From NCBI GenBank assembly GCA_004570425.1, contig SPQJ01000010.1, forward strand, positions 1 to 64,000: DNA of 64,000 nucleotides, in the 5' to 3' direction. The position numbers were made by a program, and so were the translations under genes. The notes beneath the pieces are model-generated. The model was not told where the DNA came from. It did not search any database and worked only from the letters and a program-made list of their open reading frames with translations. Below, one piece after another: positions 1 through 10,118 of the stretch. Within the stretch, counting starts at the first letter, position 1. Each line of letters begins with the position of its first letter. This stretch comes from Bacillus sp. AZ43. GTDB taxonomy: Bacteria > Actinomycetota > Actinomycetes > Mycobacteriales > Geodermatophilaceae.

Positions 1-1
1 C

Positions 2-793
2 GCGGCCGCACCGCGGGTGGCCGCGGCCCAGGCCGCCGCCGCCAAGGCCGCCGCCGATCTCGCCCCCCGGGTCGAGGCGGCGCGGCAGGCCACCCGCAAG
101 GCGCTCGAGGACGACGTCGTCCCCCGGCTGGAGGCCGCTCAGGTGGCGGCGCTGGCCTACGCCACGCCGAAGGTGGTCGCGGCGCGCGAGGCCGCGATCC
201 CGGCGCTGGAGAGCGCCCGCGAGACCCTCGCGGCCGGCGTGGACAGCGCGCTCAGCGAGCTCGACGCCCGCCGGGCGGAGCTGGTCGCCACCGCGGAGAA
301 GTCCACCCGGAAGGCCCGCAAGACCGCCAAGAAGGCCCGGAAGACCGCCGTGAAGAAGCGGCGCGACTTCGAGAAGGCGGCCGCCGCCACCGCCAAGACG
401 GTCAAGCGGAAGGTCGGCGTCGAGAAGGAGCCGCGCCGCTGGCCGTGGGTGTTCGCCTTCCTGGCCGTGGGTACTGCGGTGTTCGTCCTGCTGCGCCGCA
501 AGAAGGACGACGCCTGGACCCCCGCCCCCGCCGGCGACGGTCCGGTGCCCAGCTACCGAGAGGACCCCGTGCCCAGCTCCGACAGCACCTCCGGCAAGAC
601 CGTGTCCACGGCCTCCACCACCGGCGACTCCGCGCCCGCCGAGTCCGACATGGGCGTGCGCGACGCCCAGCTCGCGGACGGCGACGGCCCGGACGAGACC
701 ACCACCAACGGCAGCGACGCTCCCGAGCCGTTCACCTCGGGCGGTGGCGCCGACGCGGGCCCGACCGCCGGACCGGACGACAAGCAGGTCTGA
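2..793 (+). CDS. Ala-rich single-pass membrane protein, 5' end missing
   Basis: The frame is open from the left edge of the window to a TGA at 791-793, so 263 residues are visible and the true start lies outside. The visible N-terminal half is rich in Ala, Arg and Lys with long helical character, and its last part before the membrane is strongly basic. One transmembrane segment follows (about nt 440-496), ending in an RRKK stop-transfer signal, and then an acidic Ser/Thr/Pro-rich tail of about 95 residues. The layout resembles actinobacterial DUF5324-type membrane proteins, which is a family guess only. A strong hairpin follows the stop. No enzymatic motif is seen. Confidence 0.7.
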   Translation, partial: AAAPRVAAAQAAAAKAAADLAPRVEAARQATRKALEDDVVPRLEAAQVAALAYATPKVVAAREAAIPALESARETLAAGVDSALSELDARRAELVATAEKSTRKARKTAKKARKTAVKKRRDFEKAAAATAKTVKRKVGVEKEPRRWPWVFAFLAVGTAVFVLLRRKKDDAWTPAPAGDGPVPSYREDPVPSSDSTSGKTVSTASTTGDSAPAESDMGVRDAQLADGDGPDETTTNGSDAPEPFTSGGGADAGPTAGPDDKQV

Positions 794-806
794 GCACCTC
801 GTCGCA

Positions 807-843
807 CCGAGCCCCCGTCGCCCCTCGGGCGACGGGGGCTCGG
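807..843 (+). terminator. Hairpin terminator after the first gene
   Basis: A perfect 17-bp inverted repeat (807-823 with 827-843) with a 3-nt loop starts 13 nt after the stop of the membrane-protein gene. It separates that gene from lipA. There is no clear U tract, as is usual in high-GC actinobacteria. Confidence 0.75.
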
Positions 844-871
844 CATGTCCAGGGCACGGCTCGTCCGGGAG

Positions 872-877
872 TACCGT
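872..877 (+). promoter_or_regulatory. -10 box (TACCGT) for leaderless lipA
   Basis: TACCGT matches TANNNT and ends 7 nt before the ATG at 885. No Shine-Dalgarno sequence lies in between, so the transcript probably starts at or very near the ATG. Confidence 0.5.
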
Positions 878-884
878 GGGGATC

Positions 885-1859
885 ATGAGTGAGCCCGCCG
901 TTCCGACGTCCTCCTCGGGATCGACGATCGAGCCGGCCGGCCGCAAACTGCTGCGCCTCGAGGTCCGCAACAGCCAGGTCCCGATCGAGCGCAAGCCCGA
1001 GTGGATCAAGACCCGCCTGAAGACCGGGCCGGAGTACACCGAGCTGAAGTCGCTGGTCCGCCGCGAGGGTCTGCACACCGTCTGCGAAGAGGCCGGCTGC
1101 CCCAACATCTACGAGTGCTGGGAGGACCGGGAGGCGACGTTCCTCATCGGCGGCGACCAGTGCACGCGGCGCTGCGACTTCTGCCAGATCGACACCGGCA
1201 AGCCCGCCGCGTTCGACGCCGACGAGCCACGCCGGGTCGCCGAGAGCGTCGCCACCATGGGCCTGAAGTACGCCACGGTCACCGGTGTCGCCCGGGACGA
1301 CCTGCCCGACGGCGGCGCGTGGCTCTACGCCGAGACCGTCCGCCAGATCCACGCCGCGCTGCCCGGCTGCGGCGTCGAGCTGCTCATCCCCGACTTCAAC
1401 GCCGACCCCGCTCAGCTCGCCGAGGTCTTCTCCTCGCGGCCGGAGGTGCTGGCGCACAACGTCGAGACCGTGCCGCGGATCTTCAAGCGGATCCGCCCCG
1501 GCTTCCGCTTCGAGCGGTCGCTGGCCGTCATCACCGCCGCCCGCGAGGCCGGTCTGGTGACCAAGTCGAACCTCATCCTCGGCATGGGCGAGGAGCCGCA
1601 CGAGGTGGTCGAGACCATGCAGGCGCTGCACGACGCCGGCTGCGACCTGCTCACGATCACCCAGTACCTGCGCCCCTCGCCCCGGCATCACCCCGTCGTC
1701 CGCTGGGTGAAGCCCGAGGAGTTCGTGCAGTTCCAGGAGGAGGCCGAGCAGATCGGCTTCCCGGGTGTGCTGGCCGGTCCGCTGGTGCGCAGCTCCTACC
1801 GCGCCGGCCGGCTGTACCAGCAGGCGATCGAGGCCCGCGGACTCACCCGGCAGGGCTGA
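885..1859 (+). CDS. lipA: Lipoyl synthase
   Basis: Radical SAM enzyme that inserts two sulfurs into octanoyl chains on lipoyl domains of 2-oxoacid dehydrogenases and GcvH. The 324-residue protein has both cluster motifs: the auxiliary [4Fe-4S] set Cys67/Cys72/Cys78 ([12 protein letters not shown]) and the radical SAM set Cys93/Cys97/Cys100 (CTRRCDFC). Length and motif spacing are normal for actinobacterial LipA. The ATG at 885 is chosen over upstream in-frame codons because the latter lie inside the preceding terminator and a TANNNT box sits 7 nt before 885. lipB, often adjacent to lipA, is not in the window and may lie to the left. Confidence 0.97.
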   Translation: MSEPAVPTSSSGSTIEPAGRKLLRLEVRNSQVPIERKPEWIKTRLKTGPEYTELKSLVRREGLHTVCEEAGCPNIYECWEDREATFLIGGDQCTRRCDFCQIDTGKPAAFDADEPRRVAESVATMGLKYATVTGVARDDLPDGGAWLYAETVRQIHAALPGCGVELLIPDFNADPAQLAEVFSSRPEVLAHNVETVPRIFKRIRPGFRFERSLAVITAAREAGLVTKSNLILGMGEEPHEVVETMQALHDAGCDLLTITQYLRPSPRHHPVVRWVKPEEFVQFQEEAEQIGFPGVLAGPLVRSSYRAGRLYQQAIEARGLTRQG

Positions 1860-1896
1860 CTCGGCGGGATCCCGCGGTGAGCGGCGGGCGCGCCCC

Positions 1897-1902
1897 TATC
1901 CT
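1897..1902 (+). promoter_or_regulatory. -10 box (TATCCT) for the DUF4191 gene
   Basis: TATCCT ends 6 nt before the ATG at 1909, with no Shine-Dalgarno in the gap; leaderless start likely. Confidence 0.5.
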
Positions 1903-1908
1903 GGGGGC

Positions 1909-2745
1909 ATGGCACGCAGCAAGCCCACAGACGCGACCGGTCCCGGCGGCAAGGCCGGACGCGGTCCCCAGGACGCTGGGCGCGGCCGCGCGGCCGGCGG
2001 TGCCACCGCCTCGGGCGCCGAGCCGGTGAAGCTCAACCGCAAGGGCCAGCCGAAGAAGCAGCGGCTGAAGAAGCTCGCCGGGCAGGCCCGCATGATCAAG
2101 CAGGCCTACACGATGACGCGGCGCAACGACGCCAAGCTGCCGTGGATCATGCTCATCTGGTTCGTCGCCGTGGCCGGCGTCGTCGAGCTGATCGGCATCC
2201 TGCTGAACTCGCCGTTCATCTTCCTTCCGCTGGCCTTGATCACCGGTGCGCTCGCCGCGCTCATCGTCTTCGGCCGCCGGGCCCAGGGCTCGGCCTACCG
2301 GCAGGTCGAGGGCCAGCCCGGAGCGGCCGCCTGGGTGCTCGAGGGCATGCGCGGTGACTGGCGGGTGAGCTCCGGCGTCGCCGGCACCCAGCAGATGGAC
2401 GCCGTGCACCGGGTGCTGGGCCGCCCCGGGATCATCCTCGTCGCCGAGGGCTCCCCCGCCCGGGTGCGCGGGCTGCTCGCCCAGGAGAAGAAGAAGATCG
2501 CCCGCGTCGTCGGCGACGCGCCGATCTACGACATCACGGTGGGCGACGACGAGGGCCAGGTGCCGCTGCGCAAGCTCAGCGCCCATGTCATGAAGCTCCC
2601 CCGCAACCTCACCGCCGCCGAGGTCAACGCCCTGGGCAGGCGGATGAGCGCGCTGGGCGGCGCCCGGATGCCGGTCCCCGGTGGCCCGCTGCCCGGCGGG
2701 CGGCAGATGTCGATCAGCCAGCGGCAGGTGCGCCGCCGGAGCTGA
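1909..2745 (+). CDS. DUF4191 family membrane protein
   Basis: 278 residues. The N-terminal 55 residues are basic and low complexity (KKQRLKKL). Two adjacent membrane segments follow (about residues 78-125: WIMLIWFVAVAGVVELIGIL, then FIFLPLALITGALAALIVF), then a soluble C-terminal domain ending in an Arg-rich tail. This matches the conserved actinobacterial DUF4191 family that sits beside lipA in many genomes. Function is unknown; the tight lipA neighbourhood is the only clue. The ATG start is supported by the -10 box directly upstream. Confidence 0.9.
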   Translation: MARSKPTDATGPGGKAGRGPQDAGRGRAAGGATASGAEPVKLNRKGQPKKQRLKKLAGQARMIKQAYTMTRRNDAKLPWIMLIWFVAVAGVVELIGILLNSPFIFLPLALITGALAALIVFGRRAQGSAYRQVEGQPGAAAWVLEGMRGDWRVSSGVAGTQQMDAVHRVLGRPGIILVAEGSPARVRGLLAQEKKKIARVVGDAPIYDITVGDDEGQVPLRKLSAHVMKLPRNLTAAEVNALGRRMSALGGARMPVPGGPLPGGRQMSISQRQVRRRS

Positions 2746-2756
2746 GAAGCCGTGCG

Positions 2757-2795
2757 CGCGAGGGGCCCCGTCCGATCCGGACGGGGCCCCTCGCG
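2757..2795. terminator. Bidirectional terminator between convergent genes
   Basis: A perfect 18-bp inverted repeat (2757-2774 with 2778-2795), 3-nt loop, lies between the DUF4191 stop and the RDD stop, so it can end transcripts from both sides. Confidence 0.85.
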
Positions 2796-2802
2796 TTCGC
2801 GT

Positions 2803-3222
2803 TCAGTTCCGGACGACGGCGGTGTCGGTCAGCCGGTCGTGCAGGCCGCGACCGTCGGCGTCGACGAGCAGCGCCGGCAGCAGCAGGCACAGCAGGGCGG
2901 TGCGGACGACGGCCCGCCACGGCGCCAGCCGCCCGTCCGGCCGGGGATGCGCCAGGCGCAGGCCGACCAGCTGCATGCCGGGGGTCTGGCCGAAGACCAT
3001 CAGCGACCCCGCGGTGATCAGCGCGAAAGCGACCAGCGCCCAGTTGCCGGGGAGGTCCGGCGCGGTGAACAGGGCCGCGACCAGGGCCGAGCCGGCGGCG
3101 TCGACGCAGAAGGCACCGACCCGGCTCCCGAAGGTCGCCAGGGAACCCGGCCCGGCGGCCGGCAGCCCCAGTGAGGCGCCCCGCACGCGGTCCTGAGAGG
3201 GTGGTTGCACGTCCCTGACCAT
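2803..3222 (-). CDS. RDD family membrane protein
   Basis: 139 residues with an RDD-type layout: hydrophobic segments at about residues 38-55, 62-83 and 105-120, with the characteristic tail [11 protein letters not shown] near the C-terminus. RDD proteins are small polytopic membrane proteins, some proposed as ion transporters, but most have no assigned role. The gene is convergent with DUF4191 and divergent from glnA. The ATG at 3222 has TACGCT (3229-3234 on the minus strand) ending 6 nt upstream, pointing to a leaderless message. Confidence 0.88.
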   Translation of the reverse strand: MVRDVQPPSQDRVRGASLGLPAAGPGSLATFGSRVGAFCVDAAGSALVAALFTAPDLPGNWALVAFALITAGSLMVFGQTPGMQLVGLRLAHPRPDGRLAPWRAVVRTALLCLLLPALLVDADGRGLHDRLTDTAVVRN

Positions 3223-3228
3223 GCTCCG

Positions 3229-3234
3229 AGCGTA
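3229..3234 (-). promoter_or_regulatory. -10 box (TACGCT) for the RDD gene
   Basis: Minus-strand TACGCT ends 6 nt before the ATG at 3222; no Shine-Dalgarno in the gap. Confidence 0.45.
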
Positions 3235-3271
3235 GAGAAGGACCGGAGCTCCCCGACACGCCGGAGGCGTT

Positions 3272-3309
3272 GTTACGCCGACGAAACACTCGGGATACCC
3301 CAGGGCAAC
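3272..3309 (+). promoter_or_regulatory. GlnR operator upstream of glnA
   Basis: Four 5-mers at exact 11-nt spacing: GTTAC (3272), GAAAC (3283), GATAC (3294), GCAAC (3305), each separated by 6 nt. The known actinobacterial GlnR consensus is gTnAc-n6-GaAAc repeated twice. The first pair is perfect; each half-site of the second pair has one mismatch. The operator lies 51-88 nt before the glnA ATG, so nitrogen-status control of glnA by GlnR is expected. No glnR gene is in the window. Confidence 0.8.
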
Positions 3310-3359
3310 TCCCCACTCGTAGCTTGCGGTTCGGCAATCCGCCCAATTCCGGAGGATCG

Positions 3360-4793
<1,434 letters not shown>

Positions 4794-4809
4794 TCTCGCC
4801 GGATGACCT

Positions 4810-4847
4810 CCGCGGCCCCCGACCTCGCCCAGGGTCGGGGGCCGCGG
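4810..4847 (+). terminator. Terminator of glnA
   Basis: A perfect 15-bp inverted repeat (4810-4824 with 4833-4847), 8-nt loop, begins 16 nt after the glnA stop. Confidence 0.8.
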
Positions 4848-5451
4848 TGCGTCGCGGCTGTCCTGCGTCTTCGGCGCCGATGCCCTCCCCTGCCGGGGAC
4901 CGGGGGTGTCGGCTTCGGTCCGCCATGCCGCAGCTCCCGTCGCTCGCCATGTCCGCTATCGCCCCGCAGTACGGCGGCCGGTGTCGGGCTTCCTCACGCG
5001 GGTCGCGTCGGACGGCACACCAGGTGGTCGGGCGTCTCCGGTCCTCCTGCTCACGGGCATCCAGCGCCGACAGCGTGCCTGGAACGCACGATTGGTCGCG
5101 CGCCTCCGAACTGGCCGAAAGGAGGGCGAGGGGACGCTCGCTCTTGTGCCGGTCGACGAATCGCTGGCGCCGAGAACGCCCACCCCGAGGCGCTCCGTAC
5201 TCGAAGCTGGTCAGATCAACGTGCCCGTCGACGACCTGATTCGTCAGCACGAAGCGTTCAAGAAATCTCTGGGCCGAAGGACCAGCGCGGCACCCCTCCA
5301 CACACGGACCGACTCGCTCGACGGCGGGGAGACGGGCCCGGCCTCGTGAGTCGGGCCTCCTGCGCCGGGTCGCCGTCCCGGTGGCCCTCGGGCGGGTGAC
5401 CCTTCCGCGAGGCGAGGCGGCTTCACCCGCAGAGCACGGCCGTGGGGCCGG
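4848..5451. other. 604-nt region without a supported gene
   Basis: Composition is less biased than in the neighbours. The best open frame is + strand 4906-5349 (147 residues). Its third-position GC is lower than in real genes here, it has no Shine-Dalgarno or -10 box at a sensible distance, and it shows no family I recognise; the segment INVPVDDLIRQHEAFKKSL is its only protein-like stretch. It may be a decayed gene or plain spacer. Nothing RNA-like was recognised. Confidence 0.4.
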
Positions 5452-6165
5452 TCAGATGGAGCGGGCCGACCCCACCGGACGGTCCCGCCGGCCCCGATCG
5501 GTCGGCCTGTCCGTCGGAGGCAGCTTCGCGTCCACCAGCCGGAACAGCAGCAGGAAGGCGAGCGCCAGCAGGACGACGAACGCGAGGTTGCGCAGCGCGA
5601 GGGCGTAGCCGTGCAGCTCCACCGACATGAAGTCGTAGGGGTACCAGTGGGTCACCGCCCCCTGGCCGAGGATCCAGGTGATCCAGAGGACCGGCCAGAC
5701 CAGGGCCCGGGCGACGACGCCGCCGGTGATCCGGGGTCGTGGCCCGACGACCAGCCAGCCGAGCACCGTCATCACCGGCGCGACGTAGTGCAGCCCCGCG
5801 TTGGTCCAGGCGTCGATGCCCCGCGGGTCGTAGAGCGGCGCGAGGACGACGGCGTAGACCAGCCCGGTGATCGTGATCCCCAGCAGCGAGGCCAGCCGCA
5901 CGACGCGCCAGTGCGAACCGTCGTGGCCCGGGTCGCGGACCAGGGACGCGGCGGCGGCCAGCACCAGCAGGTTGCTCTGGATGGTGAAGTAGCTGAAGAA
6001 CCGGACCACCCGCTCGACCACGCTCAGCGCCGGGTCCTCGGGGTCGACCAGCGTCAGCACGAAGTCGACGGTCAGCGATGCCGCGACCACGGCGAACAGC
6101 ACGGCCCACCAGGTGCGGGCGAGGGAGGTCCGGTCGGGTCGCGTCTCGGTCACGGCGGGCATCAT
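5452..6165 (-). CDS. Pr6Pr family membrane protein
   Basis: 237 residues with six hydrophobic segments, consistent with the Pr6Pr (FAR-17a/AIG1-like) integral membrane family: WWAVLFAVVAASLTVDF first, then a FFSYFTIQSNLLV segment typical of the family, and a conserved Trp/His-rich loop (GAVTHWYPYDFM) before the fifth helix. Eukaryotic relatives hydrolyse fatty-acid esters of hydroxy fatty acids with a Thr/His pair; bacterial function is unproven. Two adjacent ATG codons (6165 and 6162) are possible starts. The gene begins 13 nt after the amidotransferase gene, so the two are probably co-transcribed. Confidence 0.8.
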   Translation of the reverse strand: MMPAVTETRPDRTSLARTWWAVLFAVVAASLTVDFVLTLVDPEDPALSVVERVVRFFSYFTIQSNLLVLAAAASLVRDPGHDGSHWRVVRLASLLGITITGLVYAVVLAPLYDPRGIDAWTNAGLHYVAPVMTVLGWLVVGPRPRITGGVVARALVWPVLWITWILGQGAVTHWYPYDFMSVELHGYALALRNLAFVVLLALAFLLLFRLVDAKLPPTDRPTDRGRRDRPVGSARSI

Positions 6166-6178
6166 GCCCGGCGGCCGG

Positions 6179-6910
6179 TCACCCGCCGTAGCGCGCCACG
6201 AAGTTGGCCAGGATGCGGCCCGGTTCGGTGACGCGTGCCGGCCGCAGCCGGGCGATGAGCGCGTCGCGCTCCTCGGGCGGGAAGTAGCCCGCGTGCTGGT
6301 AGACGTGCACCCGGGTGACCAGGCCCTCGACGTCGAGCTCGGGGTGGAACTGGGTCGCGTAGAGGTTCCGCCCGACCCGGAACATCTGCACCGGGCAGCC
6401 GGCGGAGGACGCCAGCAGGACGGCGTCCGGCGGCAGGGACGAGCACGCCTCCTTGTGCCCGACGAAGGCGTCGAACTCCGCCGCCATCCCCGCGAGCAGG
6501 GGGTCGGCCCGGCCCGCGTCGGTGAGCCGGATCCGGACCGCCGAGACCGGCTCGGCGTAGGTGCTGTCGATGACGCCGCCCTGGTGGACGCCGAGCGTCC
6601 CGACGCCGTAGCAGGCACCGAGGAACGGGAAGTCACGCTCGACGACCTCGTCGAGGAGGCCGGCCAGCTCACGCTCCACCCGCCGCTGGACGTCGGACTT
6701 GCCCTCCTCCGGGTCGCTGGAGTTGAACGGTCCTCCGCCGACGAAGATCCCGGCGTAGTCGTCGAGGTCCAGCTCCGGCAGCGGCGCGGCCTCCAGGCGG
6801 ACCCGGTGCAGCCGTTCCGGCGGGAGCCCGGTGAACTGCAGGAAGGCGGTGTACTCGCCGTCCGCGGCCAGATCCTCGGCGCGGGTCGAGAGCAGGAGGA
6901 AGGGCCGCAC
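6179..6910 (-). CDS. Class I glutamine amidotransferase domain protein
   Basis: 243 residues. The GATase fold is shown by the oxyanion segment FVGGGPF, the nucleophile elbow GACYGVG (Cys near residue 100) and the FHPE motif carrying the catalytic His and Glu. No synthetase domain is attached, so it resembles stand-alone GMP-synthase-like GATases (YfeJ type), which hydrolyse glutamine or gamma-glutamyl compounds. The acceptor is unknown. It is upstream of the Pr6Pr gene on the same strand. A perfect hairpin separates its start from the preceding nucleotidase. Confidence 0.85.
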   Translation of the reverse strand: MRPFLLLSTRAEDLAADGEYTAFLQFTGLPPERLHRVRLEAAPLPELDLDDYAGIFVGGGPFNSSDPEEGKSDVQRRVERELAGLLDEVVERDFPFLGACYGVGTLGVHQGGVIDSTYAEPVSAVRIRLTDAGRADPLLAGMAAEFDAFVGHKEACSSLPPDAVLLASSAGCPVQMFRVGRNLYATQFHPELDVEGLVTRVHVYQHAGYFPPEERDALIARLRPARVTEPGRILANFVARYGG

Positions 6911-6938
6911 GCGCGGATGGTAGGCCCACCGACGGGAG

Positions 6939-6971
6939 CGGCCCCCGATCCCGTGCTGGGATCGGGGGCCG
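6939..6971 (-). terminator. Terminator downstream of the 5'-nucleotidase gene
   Basis: Perfect 14-bp inverted repeat (6939-6952 with 6958-6971), 5-nt loop, starting 9 nt beyond the nucleotidase stop and before the GATase start. Confidence 0.75.
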
Positions 6972-6979
6972 CGGTGCCG

Positions 6980-8764
6980 TCAGTTGATCGCGACGATGCG
7001 GTCGTCGGTCGGCGCCGGGATCGGAGAGCCGGGACCGCTCAGGTAGGCGATGAGCGCGTCCAGGTCGTCCATGCTCGTCACGGCGTTGTCACCGAAGTCC
7101 CGCAGCACCGTGTACCCGTCCCCGCCGCCGGCGAGGAAGTTGTTCACGGTGATCCGGTAGGTCTCGGTCGCCACGACCGGCTGGCCGTCGATCGCGACGC
7201 TCGCGTCGGGCACGCGGGTCCCCGAGCACGGGTTCGCCCCGACGGCGGCGCTGGTGCCCGACCGGTCCACCTGGTAGGTCAGCGTCGACGACGGGTAGAG
7301 CGGCGTGTTGTTGCCCTGGAATCCCTGCTCCAGCAGGCACTGCAGCTGCGCGCCGGTGAGGTCGAGCGTCGTCAGCACGTTGGCGAACGGCTGGACGGCG
7401 AACGCCTCGGCATAGGTCACCGGGCCGGCGTCCAGGTCGGCGCGCACGCCGCCGGGGTTCATCAGAGCCGCCACGGCTCCCTGCTCGTCGTCGGTCGCGG
7501 CGAGCTGGGCGTCGGCGATGACGCTGCCCAGCGTGGACTCGCCCAGCGCGAAGACGGGCTGCCCGGACGAGCTGACGCCGGACTGGAAGAGCTGCTCACG
7601 AGTCCGGTTCAGCGGAGCGGCGGTCGCCCCGACCACCTCCGAGGCGATCGGACCGAGGACCTCGTTGTACCGGGCGATGAGCGCGGTCTGGTCGGCGTCC
7701 CTGGCCACGTCGCGGGTGACGATGACGTTCTCCGCCTGGGCGGTCACGATGTCGCCGGTGCGCCGGTCGATGGACAGGTCGATGTCGGTCACGAGGCGGC
7801 CCTGCGAGCTCGCGCTCGTCACCAGCTTGCCGTCGATCTCGCAGTTGTAGGCGTTGTGCGTGTGCCCGCTCACCACGACGTCGATGGCGTCGCTCATGCC
7901 GTTGGCGATGTCGACGATCGGGCCGGTGAAGCCGTTGCACTGGTTGATGTTCCAGGCGTTGGCACCGTTCTGCTGACCGCCCTCGTGCAGCAGCACGACG
8001 ATCGACTCCACGCCCTGCGCCTGCAGCTCGGCGGCGTAGTGGTTCGCCGTCTCGATCTCGTCGTGGAACTCGAGGCCCGCCGTCCCCTCGGCGGTGACGA
8101 TGTTCGGGGTGCCCTCCAGCGTCATGCCGATGAAGCCGATCTCCACGCCCTGCACCTTGTGGATGGCGTAGGGCGGGAGGAGCGGGGCGTCGGTCCGGTC
8201 CTCGAAGACGTTCGCGGAGAGGTACTGGAAGTCGGCACCCTCGTACGGGGTCCCGTCGGCACAGCCGTCGACCGGGTGGCACCCGCCGTTCTGGATGCGG
8301 AGCAGCTCGGCCGGGCCCTCGTCGAACTCGTGGTTGCCGACGGTGGCGTAGTCCAGCCCCATGAGGTTGAGCGCCTCGATGGCCGGCTCGTCGTGGAACG
8401 CGGCCGAGAGCAGCGGCGAGGCGCCGATGAGGTCACCCGCGGCCACGGTGATCGAGTTCTTCTTCTTCTGCTCCTCGGCCAGCCGGGCCAGCTGGGTGGC
8501 GAGGTACTCCGCGCCACCGGCAGCGACGCGGTCGGTCGAGGAGTTGGGGCCCGTCTGGATCCGGCCGCTGGACGTGGCGGCGGGGTCCAGGGCCTCGAGC
8601 TGACCGTGGAAGTCGTTGATGGCGAGGAGCTGGACCTCGACGGGCTTCGGGCCGGCCGGCACTCCCCCCGGCTTGGCCGAGGCGACGCCGGTGGCCGTGG
8701 CGGCGAGGGTGAGCGCCGTGAGTGACGAACCCACGAGGGCTCGGCGCAGGGCGGTGCGATTCAT
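6980..8764 (-). CDS. Secreted bifunctional metallophosphatase/5'-nucleotidase
   Basis: 594 residues, UshA-type. An N-terminal signal peptide (RRALVGSSLTALTLAATATG, ending ASA) is followed by the metallophosphatase domain with all metal motifs (AINDFHGQLE, GDLIGASP, GNHEFDEG, SGHTHNAY) and a C-terminal 5'-nucleotidase domain containing NPGGVRADL, which binds the nucleoside. It hydrolyses extracellular nucleotides to nucleoside and phosphate. The ATG at 8764 is preceded by AGGAGA at good distance. Monocistronic, with a hairpin behind it. It could have other phosphodiester substrates; the family is broad. Confidence 0.93.
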   Translation of the reverse strand: MNRTALRRALVGSSLTALTLAATATGVASAKPGGVPAGPKPVEVQLLAINDFHGQLEALDPAATSSGRIQTGPNSSTDRVAAGGAEYLATQLARLAEEQKKKNSITVAAGDLIGASPLLSAAFHDEPAIEALNLMGLDYATVGNHEFDEGPAELLRIQNGGCHPVDGCADGTPYEGADFQYLSANVFEDRTDAPLLPPYAIHKVQGVEIGFIGMTLEGTPNIVTAEGTAGLEFHDEIETANHYAAELQAQGVESIVVLLHEGGQQNGANAWNINQCNGFTGPIVDIANGMSDAIDVVVSGHTHNAYNCEIDGKLVTSASSQGRLVTDIDLSIDRRTGDIVTAQAENVIVTRDVARDADQTALIARYNEVLGPIASEVVGATAAPLNRTREQLFQSGVSSSGQPVFALGESTLGSVIADAQLAATDDEQGAVAALMNPGGVRADLDAGPVTYAEAFAVQPFANVLTTLDLTGAQLQCLLEQGFQGNNTPLYPSSTLTYQVDRSGTSAAVGANPCSGTRVPDASVAIDGQPVVATETYRITVNNFLAGGGDGYTVLRDFGDNAVTSMDDLDALIAYLSGPGSPIPAPTDDRIVAIN

Positions 8765-8950
8765 CGGTTCTCCTGAGGGATGCCTGCACGGGACGCCGCC
8801 CATCCACCGCCGCTGAGGAGTCCGAGGACGGTGCGGCTGATGAACGACGAGGCACGGCGAGGCTAACTTCGCTGTCGTCCCGGCAACAGGGCAATCTCAC
8901 AGATCGCAGTCCGCTGGACGCGTCTGGTCACAACGGTCACTTCCGTCGCT

Positions 8951-10075
8951 TCAGCCCCACACCTCTTGGGCCGTCTCGACGATGAGCGCCAGCTTGGCGA
9001 TCTGCTCGTCGCGGGTCAGCGAGTTGCCCTCGACCGTCGAGGAGAACCCGCACTGCCCCGACAGCGCCAGCTGCTCCAGCGGGACGAACCTCGCGGCCTC
9101 GTCGATGCGCCGCTTCAGGTCGTCCTTCTTCTCCAGCTGCGGGCGCTTCGTCGTCACCAGGCCCAGGACGACGCGCTTGCCCGGCGGCACGAACCGCAGC
9201 GGCTCGAAGCCCCCGGACCGGGCGTCGTCGTACTCCAGGAAGAAGCCGTCGACCTCCAGGCCGCCGAACAGCGCCTCGGCGACGAAGTCGTACCCGCCCT
9301 CGGCGACCCACGAGGAGCGGAAGTTCCCGCGGCACATGTGCGTGGTGACCGTCAGCGAGTCGGGCCGGTCGGCGAGCGCGGCGTTGATCTGCCGGATGTA
9401 GCGCTCGTGCAGGTGCTCGGCGTCGCGCCCCTGGGCCGCCAGTTCGGCGCGCTGTTGCGGGTCGTTGAGGTAGGCCAGGCTGGTGTCGTCGAACTGCAGG
9501 TACGTGCAGCCCTGGGCGGCGATGCCCCGCACCTGCTGGGCGTAGGCCGCCGACAGCGCGTCCCAGAACGAGTCCTCGTCGGGATAGACGTCCGGATCGA
9601 TGGCCGCCGCGCCGCCGCGGTAGTGGACCATCGAGGGCGAGGGGATGGTGAGCTTCGCCGTCTGCTCCGGGGACACGACCGACTGCAGGTAGGCGAAGTC
9701 CTCGCCGAAGATCGGCTCGTCGATCGAGAGCGGGCCGTCGACGTGCAGGCCGGCCGGCGTGTAGTCGAGGGTGCCGTCGGCGTTCTTGAAGTGGACGACG
9801 ATGTTCTGGTCGGTGACCTTGGTGATGCCGTCGATCGCGTAGATGAAGTCCATGTGCCACGACGCGCGGCGGAACTCGCCGTCGGTGGCCGTCCGCAGCC
9901 CGACGTCGGCCTGCATCCGCACGACCTCGGCGATCGCCTCGTCCTCGATCCCCCGCAGCTCGGCGTCGTCGATCTCGCCCGCGGCGTGGCGGGCCCGGGC
10001 GTCGAGGAGGTTCTTCGGGCGGAGCAGGCTGCCGACGTGGTCGGCGCGGAACGGCGGGCCGGAGGCATCGGTCAT
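8951..10075 (-). CDS. Cobalamin-independent methionine synthase C-terminal (MetE-like) methyltransferase
   Basis: 374 residues, about half of full MetE, so only the catalytic zinc (UROD-like barrel) half is present. It opens with RADHVGSLLRP, typical of the stand-alone family. Zinc ligands are visible: His and Cys in THMCRGN, Glu in FFLEYDD and Cys in SGQCGFSS. The homocysteine/methyl-donor pair is not defined; relatives are often called 5-methyltetrahydropteroyltriglutamate-homocysteine methyltransferase but many use other methyl donors. It lies 43 nt behind the DUF1353 gene on the same strand and may share the Mo-hydroxylase transcript. Confidence 0.9.
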   Translation of the reverse strand: MTDASGPPFRADHVGSLLRPKNLLDARARHAAGEIDDAELRGIEDEAIAEVVRMQADVGLRTATDGEFRRASWHMDFIYAIDGITKVTDQNIVVHFKNADGTLDYTPAGLHVDGPLSIDEPIFGEDFAYLQSVVSPEQTAKLTIPSPSMVHYRGGAAAIDPDVYPDEDSFWDALSAAYAQQVRGIAAQGCTYLQFDDTSLAYLNDPQQRAELAAQGRDAEHLHERYIRQINAALADRPDSLTVTTHMCRGNFRSSWVAEGGYDFVAEALFGGLEVDGFFLEYDDARSGGFEPLRFVPPGKRVVLGLVTTKRPQLEKKDDLKRRIDEAARFVPLEQLALSGQCGFSSTVEGNSLTRDEQIAKLALIVETAQEVWG

Positions 10076-10118
10076 GGGTGGCAGCTTGGCCCAGCCGGGC
10101 CGCTCGCGCAGCCCCTGC

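Noticed and set aside
6113-8725. 870-codon plus-strand frame
   Set aside because: Lies opposite the amidotransferase and 5'-nucleotidase genes; composition is typical antisense and there is no translation signal.
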